Translations under genes and position numbers: made by a program
Notes under the pieces: generated by a model
What the model was told of the DNA's origin: nothing
Database searches by the model: none
What the model saw: only the letters and a program-made list of their open reading frames with translations
In this document: positions 18,209-26,802 of the stretch, one piece after another
Numbering within the stretch: position 1 is the stretch's first letter
Layout: each line of letters opens with the position of its first letter
NCBI GenBank assembly: GCA_009664345.1
Contig: CP043547.1
Location: forward strand, 5,918,709 to 5,982,708
Source: Planctomycetales bacterium 10988
GTDB lineage: Bacteria; Planctomycetota; Planctomycetia; Pirellulales; Pb10988
Direction: 5' to 3'
DNA: 64,000 bases

Positions 18209-18229
18209 CTGGTCTGAATTATAGACCAG
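18209..18229. promoter_or_regulatory. candidate operator, GGTCT-N7-AGACC copy 2
   Basis: CTGGTCT (18209-18215), loop GAATTAT, AGACCAG (18223-18229): a perfect 7-bp inverted repeat. It could also work as a weak terminator, since a T-rich stretch follows on the plus strand. Confidence 0.45.
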
Positions 18230-18361
18230 TTATCTCTTTACTTTTAATATGACCCTCCCCCCTAAATGGGTCAAGGATTTTTTGCAGTTAATCGGTAGAC
18301 TTTCCCTGAAACTTGACGCTTCGAAGCCAGTGGACATTTCTCATCTTGTGAATCTTGATCA

Positions 18362-19552
18362 ATGGAGGTTCGCCCTCCTATAGTTCATAGATTAGACATT
18401 CGAAGTGAGACTCAATCGAGGCAAGAAATAGAGGGCATTGTGGCTAAATCAAAAGGGACGAATCGACGCGAATTTCTTCGCGGCAAGTCTGCCGTTGTTT
18501 CGTTACAAGATGCCCTTGATCGATTCAATGCCTCCGCGGAAGAAGACGAGTCAACGGCGAAACTTCCCCCCGCGACCTATGTCTTGGAAGTAACACGTCG
18601 GGCGATGGCATGTGATTTTCAGCTTTTGCTCAATGCCGGGATGTCCGAACGGGAAACCGCCGCCGCCGTGAAAGCACTGGATAAAGTGGAAGCCCTCGAA
18701 GATCAATTAACGGTGTACCAGGAGACCAGCGAAGTTTCCCTCCTGAATAAGCTCGCCTCGAAGCGTCCCTTTCCGGTCAAGGCAAATCTCTTCGAATTGA
18801 TAGAGCGTTCCATTGCCCTCAGCAAAATGACCGCAGGTGCCTTCGATATCACCGCGGGGCCGTTGGCGAAAGTCTGGGGCTTCTATCGCCGGCAAGGACA
18901 GATTCCCCACACAGATGACTTGCAACAAACCTTGGAACGAGTTGGTAGCCAGCTTCTTGAACTCGATTCGGAAAAGCAAACCGTCTACTTTCAGAAACCC
19001 GGCATGGAATTGAACTTCGGGGCGATTGGCAAAGGTCTCGCCTTGGACGAAGCCGCCGAGGTATTAAAAGAGGAAGGGGTTGGACACTTTCTCTTCCATG
19101 GTGGGCAAAGCAGTATGCTTGCTGCTGGGTGTCGAGCTAGAGGCCGGGAAAATGATCCTGGTTGGGTCGTTGGAATCGGGCATCCGATCCGAAGAGATAA
19201 AAAAATGGCCCACCTTCGCCTCATCAATCGAGGTATCGGGACGTCTGGTTCGGGGGTCCAATTCTTTCGACATGAAGGCAAGAAGTACGGCCATTTGCTC
19301 GATCCTCGCACTGGACAACCCGCCGAAGGGGTTCTCTCTGTCACGGTCTGTGCCGCTTCCGCTGCCGAAGCGGATGCTCTCTCTACGGCTTTTTATGTCC
19401 TGGGAGAAGAGAAAATCCGTACCTTCTGCGAAGCCCATCCCGAGGTTCAAGTCCTTTTAATGCTGCCCACTACCGGGGCAACTTCCGTTCGTATCGAAAC
19501 GTTCAATTTTGAAGACGAATTGGAAATTCTCTCCGAGCCTATCGCTTGGTAA
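18362..19552 (+). CDS. apbE: FAD:protein FMN transferase (ApbE family)
   Basis: A 396-residue ApbE-like enzyme, which attaches FMN from FAD to Thr/Ser of flavoproteins, or acts in FAD hydrolysis. Signature segments are 'GAFDITAGPLAKVW', 'NFGAIGKGLALD', 'GTSGSGVQFF', 'YGHLLDPRTGQPA' and 'AAEADALSTAFYVLG'. The N-terminal RREFLRGK stretch has no lipoprotein or signal-peptide character, so a cytoplasmic location is likely. The ATG at 18362 lacks a clear ribosome site. A GTG at 18440 follows GAGGG by 4 nt and would give 370 residues beginning VAKSKGTNRREF; this is a real alternative. It stands alone, and no Rnf/Nqr or other flavoprotein substrate is nearby. Confidence 0.88.
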   Translation: MEVRPPIVHRLDIRSETQSRQEIEGIVAKSKGTNRREFLRGKSAVVSLQDALDRFNASAEEDESTAKLPPATYVLEVTRRAMACDFQLLLNAGMSERETAAAVKALDKVEALEDQLTVYQETSEVSLLNKLASKRPFPVKANLFELIERSIALSKMTAGAFDITAGPLAKVWGFYRRQGQIPHTDDLQQTLERVGSQLLELDSEKQTVYFQKPGMELNFGAIGKGLALDEAAEVLKEEGVGHFLFHGGQSSMLAAGCRARGRENDPGWVVGIGHPIRRDKKMAHLRLINRGIGTSGSGVQFFRHEGKKYGHLLDPRTGQPAEGVLSVTVCAASAAEADALSTAFYVLGEEKIRTFCEAHPEVQVLLMLPTTGATSVRIETFNFEDELEILSEPIAW

Positions 19553-19577
19553 ATTCCCCTCCTCTTGGGGATTTTCT
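19551..19577 (+). terminator. rho-independent terminator of apbE
   Basis: CCCC (19556-19559) pairs with GGGG (19567-19570) and is extended by AAAT/ATTT with a one-base bulge. TTTTCTT follows. It overlaps the stop codon. Confidence 0.6.
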
Positions 19578-20014
19578 TATCCAGTTATCCAATCTTAGCA
19601 TAGTATTCATTCGATCACCCATTCATCCTACTTATCCTCAAAATGTGAAAGCTAGGTAAAGATCGAGTGCTATTTGAAATGATTGTCCTAGTATTTGGCT
19701 AAAAAATTTCAGATTGAGCCAATACAACAATTAGAAATATTAATAGACCGTAAGTTATTTTAAATGATAACCTTACAACGAACTACACCACAGCCATCTC
19801 TAAAAAAATTCCGAAGTTCGCATTCTTGGCCTTCCCTAAATTTCGTTTGTCTTATAGAAAGTTAGTGCGTGATGCCGATCTACTTATTCAAGAGAGCCTG
19901 TAATAGGGATTGAATGAATAAAAAGTGAAATCCAGGTTTTAAGTATGAACCATTTGTAAGGCAGTCGTGAAGACCAAAATACGTGGAATCACGACGGTCT
20001 GAAAGGCGGAGTGA
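19578..20014. other. gene-free interval, 437 nt
   Basis: AT-rich sequence with no open frame of note on either strand and no recognisable repeat or RNA. It presumably contains the promoter of the following gene. Confidence 0.45.
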
Positions 20015-20554
20015 ATGCAAGGCAAACATTCAGCGAACCTCCTCCCAAGATTTTTTGGAGGACTGACCGAACATGCTTTTCATACCAAACTCGGGGTTGC
20101 CGACCCTGCCTTAGTCGACTACCTGGTCGACCTGTTGATACGGTTTACACGATGTGATTCGCTCTTCACTTACAGGAATGAGCGTGGCGAACGACTTGAA
20201 GAAGTAGTGGATCTTCTCGGGGAAGCTCAAGAGCGAGTTGGCTCAGCTCAGAGAGATATCTACAGGCATGTAGGAGATTTCACCCTCTTCTGGACAGGCG
20301 TCTTTCCAGAAGCCCTCTCGCGATTGCGAGGTCGGGGGAAAAAAGATCGGTTCGTCGATTACTGCCAACAGGGAAAAAGAAGTTACTACCTGGCGAGCAC
20401 GCTTCCCTCAGAGACGGATGACGAGGAGAACGAAGTACTCAAAAGGATCAGTGTTGAGTTTGAATTATGTGCTTATGGTCTCGGAGAAGTTCGACGGGAA
20501 TGGGAACGCCGAGAGCCAGAGTCGGCCCAATCAGGGCCATGGTTGCTTACCTAA
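20015..20554 (+). CDS. conserved-looking hypothetical protein
   Basis: A 179-residue soluble, charged protein with no signal peptide or membrane segment. I do not recognise a named domain. It begins with 'PRFFGGLTEHAFHTKLGVAD', followed by 'LVDYLVDLLIRFTRCDSLF', and later has 'DRFVDYCQQGKRSYYLAS'. The helical, evenly charged composition and good codon use argue for a real protein; from memory, similar unnamed proteins occur in planctomycetes. The ATG at 20015 has AAGGCGGAG (20004-20012) just upstream, close to the start but usable. The next gene encodes a small exported protein 243 nt downstream; a functional link is not evident. Confidence 0.7.
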   Translation: MQGKHSANLLPRFFGGLTEHAFHTKLGVADPALVDYLVDLLIRFTRCDSLFTYRNERGERLEEVVDLLGEAQERVGSAQRDIYRHVGDFTLFWTGVFPEALSRLRGRGKKDRFVDYCQQGKRSYYLASTLPSETDDEENEVLKRISVEFELCAYGLGEVRREWERREPESAQSGPWLLT

Positions 20555-20590
20555 CGTTCTGTTAGGGAGGCATCACACGCAAGGAAACAA

Positions 20591-20615
20591 CGCTTGCCGT
20601 CGCGGCAGGCTAGCG
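20591..20615. repeat. REP-like GC-rich palindrome (single copy here)
   Basis: CGCTTGCCGTCGCGGCAGGCTAGCG-type imperfect palindrome: CGC/GCG outer arms and GCCG/CGGC inner arms around TCG. It is GC-rich in an otherwise average intergenic stretch. Only one copy is in the window, so repeat status is a guess. Confidence 0.3.
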
Positions 20616-20797
20616 AGTGAAAAGACGAACGAGCGAGAGAACTTTTCTTACCTATTCTCTCGGGCGATTTTGCTGCTTTCCACTTGCGCCCTTTGTACGG
20701 AAGTCGTCTATCGGTTGGGGCAGGAGGCTCCAAGGATAGCGCGTCTCCGATCACCCTATTCGTTAGGTTGTTTCCTCTATCCCAGGGATGGTGGCCT

Positions 20798-21190
20798 ATG
20801 CGCGCCTTACTGCTGTTGTCATTTTGCTTATGTCTTTTCTCTTTTCCGATGGATGTCAAAGCCGAGGAACGCACCTTGCCTTTGATTGAAGAACAAGTTG
20901 ATGAAATCATCATTGTTCGCACGGTAGGAAACCAATACGCCCGCGTTGTCTTTATCCGTGACCAGAATGTCTTGGCAAGCCGCTTGCTCTTGGACGAGAT
21001 GGTTTGGACCATGGAAGATGGAAATTTCCGTCTGATGTGGCAGGATTATTCGACAGCTGAACGCGTCGTAGAAGCACCAAAGTTTTCCTATCTGCTGGCT
21101 CAAGAGAATCCGACCTCCAACCAAGGAGCCCCCTGGTGGTGTATGGAACGCAACATGCGAAATCTCAAACAGCCCGAACGTGAAGACTAA
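20798..21190 (+). CDS. small exported protein of unknown function
   Basis: A 130-residue protein starting at the ATG at 20798, with AGGGA upstream. The N terminus MRALLLLSFCLCLFSFPMDVKAEE is a clear signal peptide with an AxA-like cleavage site (VKA). The mature part is about 105 residues, rich in beta-type residues ('DEIIIVRTVGNQYARVVFI'), with one Cys in WWCMERN. The frame is open further upstream, but that part has no protein-like character. I recognise no family. A large hairpin lies 211 nt downstream. Confidence 0.65.
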   Translation: MRALLLLSFCLCLFSFPMDVKAEERTLPLIEEQVDEIIIVRTVGNQYARVVFIRDQNVLASRLLLDEMVWTMEDGNFRLMWQDYSTAERVVEAPKFSYLLAQENPTSNQGAPWWCMERNMRNLKQPERED

Positions 21191-21401
21191 GCTCCTTGAT
21201 TGCTTTAGTAATTCGTCGTTGAGTCATTCTCGATCCAACAAAAAACAGCCTCAACGAAATTGGGCTGACTTTACTAACGCGTCGAAGATCAGGCTTAGAC
21301 CGAAATTAAATCGGCAGGCGGCAAGGTCTTCATTAAGAAAAAAGGAGAGGTTTTGCGTGCAGACTTTTACGCAATCAAGCGACGACTCTGAAAACGATTG
21401 A

Positions 21402-21457
21402 GGGGGAAGTCGAATTCAGTTGAACCATCGCCGGCTCAACTGGAACGAACTTCCCCC
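21402..21457. other. long imperfect inverted repeat between convergent genes
   Basis: GGGGGAAGT (21402-21410) pairs with ACTTCCCCC, and CAGTTGA (21417-21423) pairs with TCAACTG (21435-21441). Together they form a nearly 22-bp stem with a 4-nt internal mismatch and an 11-nt loop. There is no T tract on either side. It lies between a plus-strand gene and argG on the minus strand, where a bidirectional end signal would be expected. No gene is seen in 21191-21529. Confidence 0.7.
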
Positions 21458-21529
21458 ACATGATCGTCATCTCTTTATCGTTGAATGATTCGCTGCGATC
21501 ACCCTCTTATCTGAAGTGTCCGCTTCAGA

Positions 21530-22744
21530 TTAATAACTGCGAGGACGAACTTTCCCTTGCACTCGCGAAGGCAATCCTTGGATTCTCAAGAAGCCTTCCG
21601 CATCATCTTGGTCATAAGAACCACCACCTTCCATGGTAGCGATCCCTTCATCGTAGAGGCTATTCTCACTTGATCGGCTGACCGGCAAGATATTTCCTTT
21701 ATACATTTTGACCACAATTTCCCCAGTGACGGGCTGCTGTGCTTCTTTGATAAAGGCAAAAAGAGCATCCATCTTCGGGGTATACCAAAAGCCGTAATAA
21801 ACACTTTCCGCCACCACCGGGGAAAGCTGATCGCGTAAGTGAACCAAGTCGCGATCGAGCGTCAGTTGTTCAAGCAAGCGGTGAGTTTCATAAAGCATTT
21901 CCATGCCAGGGGCTTCATAAATCCCTCGACTTTTCATGCCGACAAAACGATTTTCAATCATATCCAAGCGACCGATGCCGTGTTTACCGGCACGTTCATT
22001 CAAAGTCGTGACAATCGTGCCGGGGCTCATCGCTTCGCCATCGATGTGCGTCGGAACGCCTTCTTTGTAAGTAATCGCGATCGTCTCCGCTTCATCGGGA
22101 GCTTCTTGCGGAGAGACCGTCATCCCGAACTCAACCAAGTCAAAGCCATCGGTATCAAGGTGTTCAAGCTTGCCGGCTTCGTAGCTGATATGTAGACAGT
22201 TTTCATCGGAGCTATAAGGTTGGCTGGTCGTCGCTTTGACGGGAATGTTCTTCTCTTCGCAATAGGCAATCATCTCGGTCCGACCAGGGAAAGTCTTTCG
22301 GAACGATTCCATTCGCCACGGGGCAATCACTTTGACACTTGGGCAAAGGGCCTCGGCGGCGAGTTGGAAACGGCATTGATCGTTCCCTTTTCCGGTTGAT
22401 CCATGAACAAAAGCATCGGCACCCACTTCGCGAGCCACTTGTAAACAGACCTTGGAAATCAACGGCCGAGCGATCGAGGTTCCAAGCAAATAAACGCCTT
22501 CATAACGGGCTTGCCATTGAAGGACCGGGAAAGCGAAATCACTGCAAAGTTCTTCGCGGACATCCAGAATCCGAGCGGTTTTCGCTCCAATACGCTTCGC
22601 TTTGTCCAAGATGGCTTGGCGGTCTTCACAAGGTTGGCCCAAGTCCACATAGACCGCATGGACCTCATAGCCTTGATCTTGCAACCAGCCCAATAAGACC
22701 GAGGTATCCAGACCTCCCGAATACGCCAACACGCAACTTGGCAT
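21530..22744 (-). CDS. argG: argininosuccinate synthase
   Basis: A 404-residue enzyme that joins citrulline and aspartate with ATP to form argininosuccinate in arginine biosynthesis. The N-terminal ATP-pyrophosphatase P-loop is 'AYSGGLDTSV' (residues 7-16). Further family blocks are 'VYVDLGQP', 'HGSTGKGNDQCRF' (binding citrulline/aspartate) and 'SSDENCLHISYE'. The start is the ATG at 22744, because all homologues begin a few residues before the P-loop; the frame's upstream extension is not conserved-looking. It lies 73 nt downstream of pyruvate kinase on the same strand and may be co-transcribed. No other arg gene is nearby. Confidence 0.97.
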   Translation of the reverse strand: MPSCVLAYSGGLDTSVLLGWLQDQGYEVHAVYVDLGQPCEDRQAILDKAKRIGAKTARILDVREELCSDFAFPVLQWQARYEGVYLLGTSIARPLISKVCLQVAREVGADAFVHGSTGKGNDQCRFQLAAEALCPSVKVIAPWRMESFRKTFPGRTEMIAYCEEKNIPVKATTSQPYSSDENCLHISYEAGKLEHLDTDGFDLVEFGMTVSPQEAPDEAETIAITYKEGVPTHIDGEAMSPGTIVTTLNERAGKHGIGRLDMIENRFVGMKSRGIYEAPGMEMLYETHRLLEQLTLDRDLVHLRDQLSPVVAESVYYGFWYTPKMDALFAFIKEAQQPVTGEIVVKMYKGNILPVSRSSENSLYDEGIATMEGGGSYDQDDAEGFLRIQGLPSRVQGKVRPRSY

Positions 22745-22817
22745 TGTCTCACTCGCTTTCCAACAACCGACGGTTCGACAAAAATGAAAAAGGAATAAAT
22801 AAAAGAATAGTATACAG

Positions 22818-24290
22818 TTAGGAGCCGACTTGGTGAACCATGATGACATTGTGACCACTGGCGGCCAAGTGATTACTGGCAACGAGAACAATCCGGTCCC
22901 CATTTTCCATAATCCCTTTGTCGCGGCTCCAGTCATCGACCGCTTGCAACAATGTTCGGCTACTTCCGGCGGTAGGAATGTCAAAGATCGGCGTTACGCC
23001 CCAATACAAACACATTCGCCGCAATGTTGAATGCGAATCGCTAATCCCAATAATCGGCACCAATCGACGTTGAGCACTCAGAGCAATCGCCGTATATCCT
23101 GTATGCGAACCGACCACGATCATTTCGGCATTCAGGTCTTCGGCGATTTTCACTGCCGACTTGGAAATTGACAAGGTGATCGGATGTAGAAACTCAGGGC
23201 GGCGGTCGGAAATCGAACGCAAGGGGAGTTTCTTAAGCATCGGCTCGGTGGCCAAAGAAATCCGCCGCATCATCTGGACCGCTTCGGTAGGATAATCGCC
23301 GACTGCTGTTTCCCCGGAAAGCATACAAGCGTCGGTTCCATCCAGCAGAGCATTCGCCACATCGGTCGCTTCGGCACGCGTGGGGTACTTCGAATGCGTC
23401 ATGCTATCGAGCATCTGCGTGGCCACAATCACCGGACGTTGGAAACGGCGGCAAGTATCGATGATTCGCTTCTGTTCCACGGCCAAGCGAGCCACATCGA
23501 TCTCAACCCCGAGATCCCCTCGAGCAACCATCACGCCGTCGGCGACTTCCACGATCGATTCGAGATTTTCCAAGGCTTCCGGCTTTTCGATCTTGGCGAT
23601 AATATGCGGCAAGGGAATCGGCAGCGGTGTCGGCGGAGCCTCTTGTTGAAGGAGGGTTTTCAGTTCGCGAATGTCTTCGGCCCGCCGAACAAAGCTCAGG
23701 CCAAGAAAATCAATCTCCAGCCCCGCCGCCCAAATCGCGTTCTCACGATCCTCCGGAGTTAAGGCTTGGACACTTAATTTGACGCCGGGCAAATTGACCC
23801 CTTGCCGACTGCGAATAACCCCCGGCTGAACGACTTTCGCGACGACATGATCCGCAGTCTTTGCCTGAGCTACCATATGGACCGAGCCATCCGCCAACAG
23901 GATATGGTCTCCGACTTCGACATCATCCACAAGTTGCTTATAAGTCGAAACCAGTCGGTTGCGGTCGTCACTATGATCTCCACGAATGAAGTAAAAAAGC
24001 TCGCCGTCTTTGCATTCGGTCGGCTCTTCCGGTAGTTCTCCGAGGCGAATCTTCGGCCCACTTAAATCTACAAGAATCCCTACCGGGCGGTGAAGCCGCT
24101 TGCTGACGGTTTGAATGCGGCGAACGATTTGCTCATGCGAAGCACGCGCACCATGGGCCATGTTAATCCGGAAGACATTTACCCCGGCTTCCACGAGTCG
24201 TTGCAGTTGTTCTTCTTGTTCGCAGGCAGGTCCGACGGTGGCCACGATCTTCGTACGGGCCAGATGTGAGGAAATATCTTCGGAAGCCAT
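22818..24290 (-). CDS. pyk: pyruvate kinase
   Basis: A 490-residue glycolytic enzyme converting phosphoenolpyruvate and ADP to pyruvate and ATP. The start is the ATG at 24290, with AAGGA upstream. The TIM-barrel motifs are 'TKIVATVGPA', 'VDLSGPKIRLG', the catalytic Lys in 'IIAKIEKPEALENL', 'GVMVARGDLGVEI' and 'ATQMLDSM' followed by 'PTRAEATDVANA'. The usual NFSHG block reads NMAHG (Ser to Ala). The B domain (about 85-180) and the C-terminal allosteric domain are both present, so the length is normal. It heads a probable two-gene transcript with argG and is divergent from xylA. Confidence 0.95.
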   Translation of the reverse strand: MASEDISSHLARTKIVATVGPACEQEEQLQRLVEAGVNVFRINMAHGARASHEQIVRRIQTVSKRLHRPVGILVDLSGPKIRLGELPEEPTECKDGELFYFIRGDHSDDRNRLVSTYKQLVDDVEVGDHILLADGSVHMVAQAKTADHVVAKVVQPGVIRSRQGVNLPGVKLSVQALTPEDRENAIWAAGLEIDFLGLSFVRRAEDIRELKTLLQQEAPPTPLPIPLPHIIAKIEKPEALENLESIVEVADGVMVARGDLGVEIDVARLAVEQKRIIDTCRRFQRPVIVATQMLDSMTHSKYPTRAEATDVANALLDGTDACMLSGETAVGDYPTEAVQMMRRISLATEPMLKKLPLRSISDRRPEFLHPITLSISKSAVKIAEDLNAEMIVVGSHTGYTAIALSAQRRLVPIIGISDSHSTLRRMCLYWGVTPIFDIPTAGSSRTLLQAVDDWSRDKGIMENGDRIVLVASNHLAASGHNVIMVHQVGS

Positions 24291-24780
24291 AGTGATCCTT
24301 CTTCGAAGAGACAAGATAAGAAAGCAAACCCGAAAAAGAGGTTCCAAGATCTTCGCCGGACTGGGGGCATACCGGCAAGGAACAACTCTATTCGTTCATT
24401 TCGCAGAGGGCCAGGGAGTCCTGCCGCTAACATAACGCATCCGCCCCGTTTCGAAGAGGGGCTAAATGAGGTATTTTTTAGAGTTTGTGGTCAAAAATCA
24501 TTCGGTCATCACCTTTTCCAGGCGTCATCTGAATCTGACCGGTTTTGACCACTGGTTTTTGGAGTTCAAGCACAAAATTTTAAGACAGCAAGGATTGAAA
24601 CCTTTTGGTGCTTGAAAATCCCCTCTTTTCTGCCAGGATGTTAGAGTTACCGACCTTTAAGAAACAAGAAGCACTGAACATTAACCTAAGTTTTATGTTC
24701 ACCAGCGCAACAACGATCAAGTAAACAACCAAATTTTCTCCTGCCTAACAACCAACCCCCAAGAAGGAGCAACCTCCACA
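24291..24780. other. divergent intergenic region, pyk / xylA
   Basis: 490 nt with no reading frame of interest. It holds a structured inverted repeat (24487-24552) and, presumably, promoters in both directions. The xylA Shine-Dalgarno AAGGAG is at 24765-24770. Confidence 0.5.
24487..24552. promoter_or_regulatory. nested inverted repeat upstream of xylA
   Basis: GTGGTCAAAA (24487-24496) and TTTTGACCAC (24543-24552) are perfectly complementary. Inside them CGGTCA (24503-24508) is complementary to TGACCG (24536-24541). This is either an operator pair for a looping regulator or a leader hairpin of the xylA transcript. Confidence 0.5.
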
Positions 24781-26091
24781 ATGTCCGCTTTCCCTGAAAT
24801 TGAACGCATTCCCTACGAAGGCCCCGAGTCCAAAAACCCGCTCGCCTTTAAACATTATAAAGAAGATGAAGTCATCGCCGGGAAGACGATGAAAGATCAT
24901 TTCCGTTTTTCGATTGCCTATTGGCACACCTTCCGCGGAGCGGGGAGTGATCCGTTTGGCCCCGGCACGATGGATCGCCCGTGGGAAGGAAGCGTCGATG
25001 ATGTTGAAAACGCCAAGAATCGCGCTCGAGTGGCGTTTGAATTTATTGAAAAGATCGGGGCTCCTTTCTATTGTTTTCATGATCGTGATGTCGCTCCTGA
25101 AGGGGCAACGCTCAAAGAATCGCATGCCAACCTTGATGCCATTGTTGATGTTTTCTTGGAAGAACAAGAACGCACTGGAATTAAACTGTTGTGGGGTACG
25201 GCAAATCTATTCAGCAATCCCCGCTTCATGCACGGGGCCGCGACTAGTTGCAATGCGGATGCCTTTGCTTATGCCGCCGCTCAAGTCAAGAAGATGATCG
25301 AAGTCACGCAAAGACTCGGCGGGGAAAACTATGTCTTCTGGGGCGGTCGTGAAGGCTATCAAACCCTGTTAAATACCGACATGAAACGTGAGCTGGATCA
25401 CTTGGCCAAGTTTATGCACATGGCCGTGGATTATGCCAAAGAGATCGGCTTCACCGGACAGTTTTTGTTTGAACCAAAACCGAAGGAACCAACCAAACAT
25501 CAATATGATTTTGATTCCGCCGCCTGCATCAACTTCCTACGAACGTATGGTTTGGAAGATCATGTAAAGATGAACTTGGAAACGAATCACGCCACTTTGG
25601 CCGGGCATGAAATGATGCACGAGATGGAATTCTGTGCCAGTCAAGGTTTTCTCGGTTCGGTCGATGCCAACACCGGTGACTTGTTATTAGGTTGGGACAC
25701 GGATCAATTCCCAACGAATATTTACTTAACGACCCAAACCATGCTCGTCTTGTTGCGCCATGGTGGTTTGGCCCCTGGTGGATTGAACTTTGATGCGAAG
25801 GTTCGTCGGGAAAGTTTTGAACCGGTCGATCTTTTCCATGCTCATATTGGCGGAATGGATGCTTTTGCTCGTGGTTTAAAAATCGCTGCAAAAATTCAAG
25901 AAGAAGGCGAACTCGACAGCATCATCAAAGATCGCTATTCCTCTTGGGACACAGGAGTCGGTCAAGAAATCGAAGCCGGGAAACACAATTTAAAATCGCT
26001 CGAATCTTATATGTTAGAAAAAGGCGAGATCGAACCAAACAAAAGTGGCCGTCAAGAAATGTTAGAAAATCTAATCAATCGTTATATTTAA
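24781..26091 (+). CDS. xylA: xylose isomerase
   Basis: A 436-residue class II-length xylose isomerase interconverting D-xylose and D-xylulose with two divalent metals. The start is fixed by AAGGAG 10 nt upstream. Active-site blocks are 'FCFHDRD'-type at H100/D103 ([12 protein letters not shown]), '[22 protein letters not shown]', '[16 protein letters not shown]' with metal-binding Glu, and '[17 protein letters not shown]'. No xylB or transporter is adjacent, so the gene is isolated in this window. The preceding inverted repeat and the strong terminator at 26122 suggest a single-gene, individually regulated transcript. Confidence 0.97.
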   Translation: MSAFPEIERIPYEGPESKNPLAFKHYKEDEVIAGKTMKDHFRFSIAYWHTFRGAGSDPFGPGTMDRPWEGSVDDVENAKNRARVAFEFIEKIGAPFYCFHDRDVAPEGATLKESHANLDAIVDVFLEEQERTGIKLLWGTANLFSNPRFMHGAATSCNADAFAYAAAQVKKMIEVTQRLGGENYVFWGGREGYQTLLNTDMKRELDHLAKFMHMAVDYAKEIGFTGQFLFEPKPKEPTKHQYDFDSAACINFLRTYGLEDHVKMNLETNHATLAGHEMMHEMEFCASQGFLGSVDANTGDLLLGWDTDQFPTNIYLTTQTMLVLLRHGGLAPGGLNFDAKVRRESFEPVDLFHAHIGGMDAFARGLKIAAKIQEEGELDSIIKDRYSSWDTGVGQEIEAGKHNLKSLESYMLEKGEIEPNKSGRQEMLENLINRYI

Positions 26092-26121
26092 TGAATAGAT
26101 TTTTCTGACACTAGAACTATT

Positions 26122-26164
26122 AAGCTTCCGAAGGAAACATGTTTCTTCGGAAGCTTTTCTTTTA
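26122..26164 (+). terminator. rho-independent terminator of xylA
   Basis: AAGCTTCCGAAG pairs perfectly with CTTCGGAAGCTT (12 bp) around GAAACATGTTT. TTTCTTTT follows. Confidence 0.9.
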
Positions 26165-26196
26165 TCTTTTCTAGCCTGAAATAGAGGTTTAGATAA

Positions 26197-26679
26197 TTGA
26201 CGATCATTGGGAATAAACAGAGTATTGGGTTCGAGATTGGTGATTATACAGATGATTCTAAAGTGTATAGAAAGATAATTTTCTGGGTAGGTTCAAATAT
26301 CCTGAATCCTTACGATGACGTAGTTTATCTCCCTGCATTTGTGAATGGATTAGATAAGGAAATAACACGTTTATCTAGATACTCTTTTGTAAACGAGATT
26401 GCAACGAATCTTGACAATAGAGAAGCCTTTTACTTTCTAAAGGACCGTCTCAACCACGGATTTCACAGGGTTCTCATTTATGACATAGCTTTGCCCTCGG
26501 CGATTTGTTTTTATTTAGAACACAAAAACTCTGGATATATTTTAACTTCATTTTTTGGAGATACCTACGAGGATCATCTGCTGAAGGACGAAGTATTTAA
26601 AACTCAGATTGATAAGGATCTATATTTAAAAACAATCAAACAATTACGTGAAGTAATTCCGAATCCATATTATGATTAA
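26197..26679 (+). CDS. hypothetical protein, possibly Imm42-like immunity protein
   Basis: A 160-residue protein read from a TTG at 26197, with AGAGG about 9 nt upstream. The start 'MTIIGNKQSIGFEIGDY' and the following beta-rich segment recall the Imm42 immunity family, as does the overall size, but I cannot confirm this. Composition stands out: hand counts of two 60-nt stretches gave 40% and 33% GC, well below the neighbours. It is bounded by two terminators, and no toxin gene is adjacent. It therefore looks like a horizontally acquired orphan immunity or unknown gene. Confidence in coding is moderate; confidence in function is low. Confidence 0.55.
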   Translation: MTIIGNKQSIGFEIGDYTDDSKVYRKIIFWVGSNILNPYDDVVYLPAFVNGLDKEITRLSRYSFVNEIATNLDNREAFYFLKDRLNHGFHRVLIYDIALPSAICFYLEHKNSGYILTSFFGDTYEDHLLKDEVFKTQIDKDLYLKTIKQLREVIPNPYYD

Positions 26680-26697
26680 AGTTGTTTATTAAAAATA

Positions 26698-26735
26698 AAA
26701 GGATCGTAAGTTTTTGACACTTCCGATCCTTTGTT
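26698..26735. terminator. bidirectional terminator
   Basis: AAAGGATCG (26698-26706) pairs with CGATCCTTT (26724-26732). The minus strand then reads TTTTATTTTT, so it fits the end of the clpX remnant at least as well as the end of the plus-strand gene. Confidence 0.75.
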
Positions 26736-26802
26736 TATTTAAACTTTATGTAAATTAAATATTTAACACCAAGTTTCAATTGAAATGTTTAAAACGTTTG
26801 CA

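Larger units (their letters stand above)
17858..18361. other. divergent intergenic region, caspase genes / apbE
   Basis: 504 nt between divergently transcribed genes. No convincing coding sequence. It contains two palindromes listed separately and a weak hairpin TGACCC/GGGTCA (18250-18273), followed after a few bases by a T run. Confidence 0.5.

Noticed and set aside
17963-18217. 84-codon plus-strand frame between the caspase array and apbE
   Set aside because: Arg/Lys/Ser-rich, no ribosome site, and it spans two palindromes that look regulatory.
21191-21401. 73-codon plus-strand frame after the small exported protein
   Set aside because: Starts within the preceding gene in another frame, is basic and disordered, and ends just before the large hairpin.
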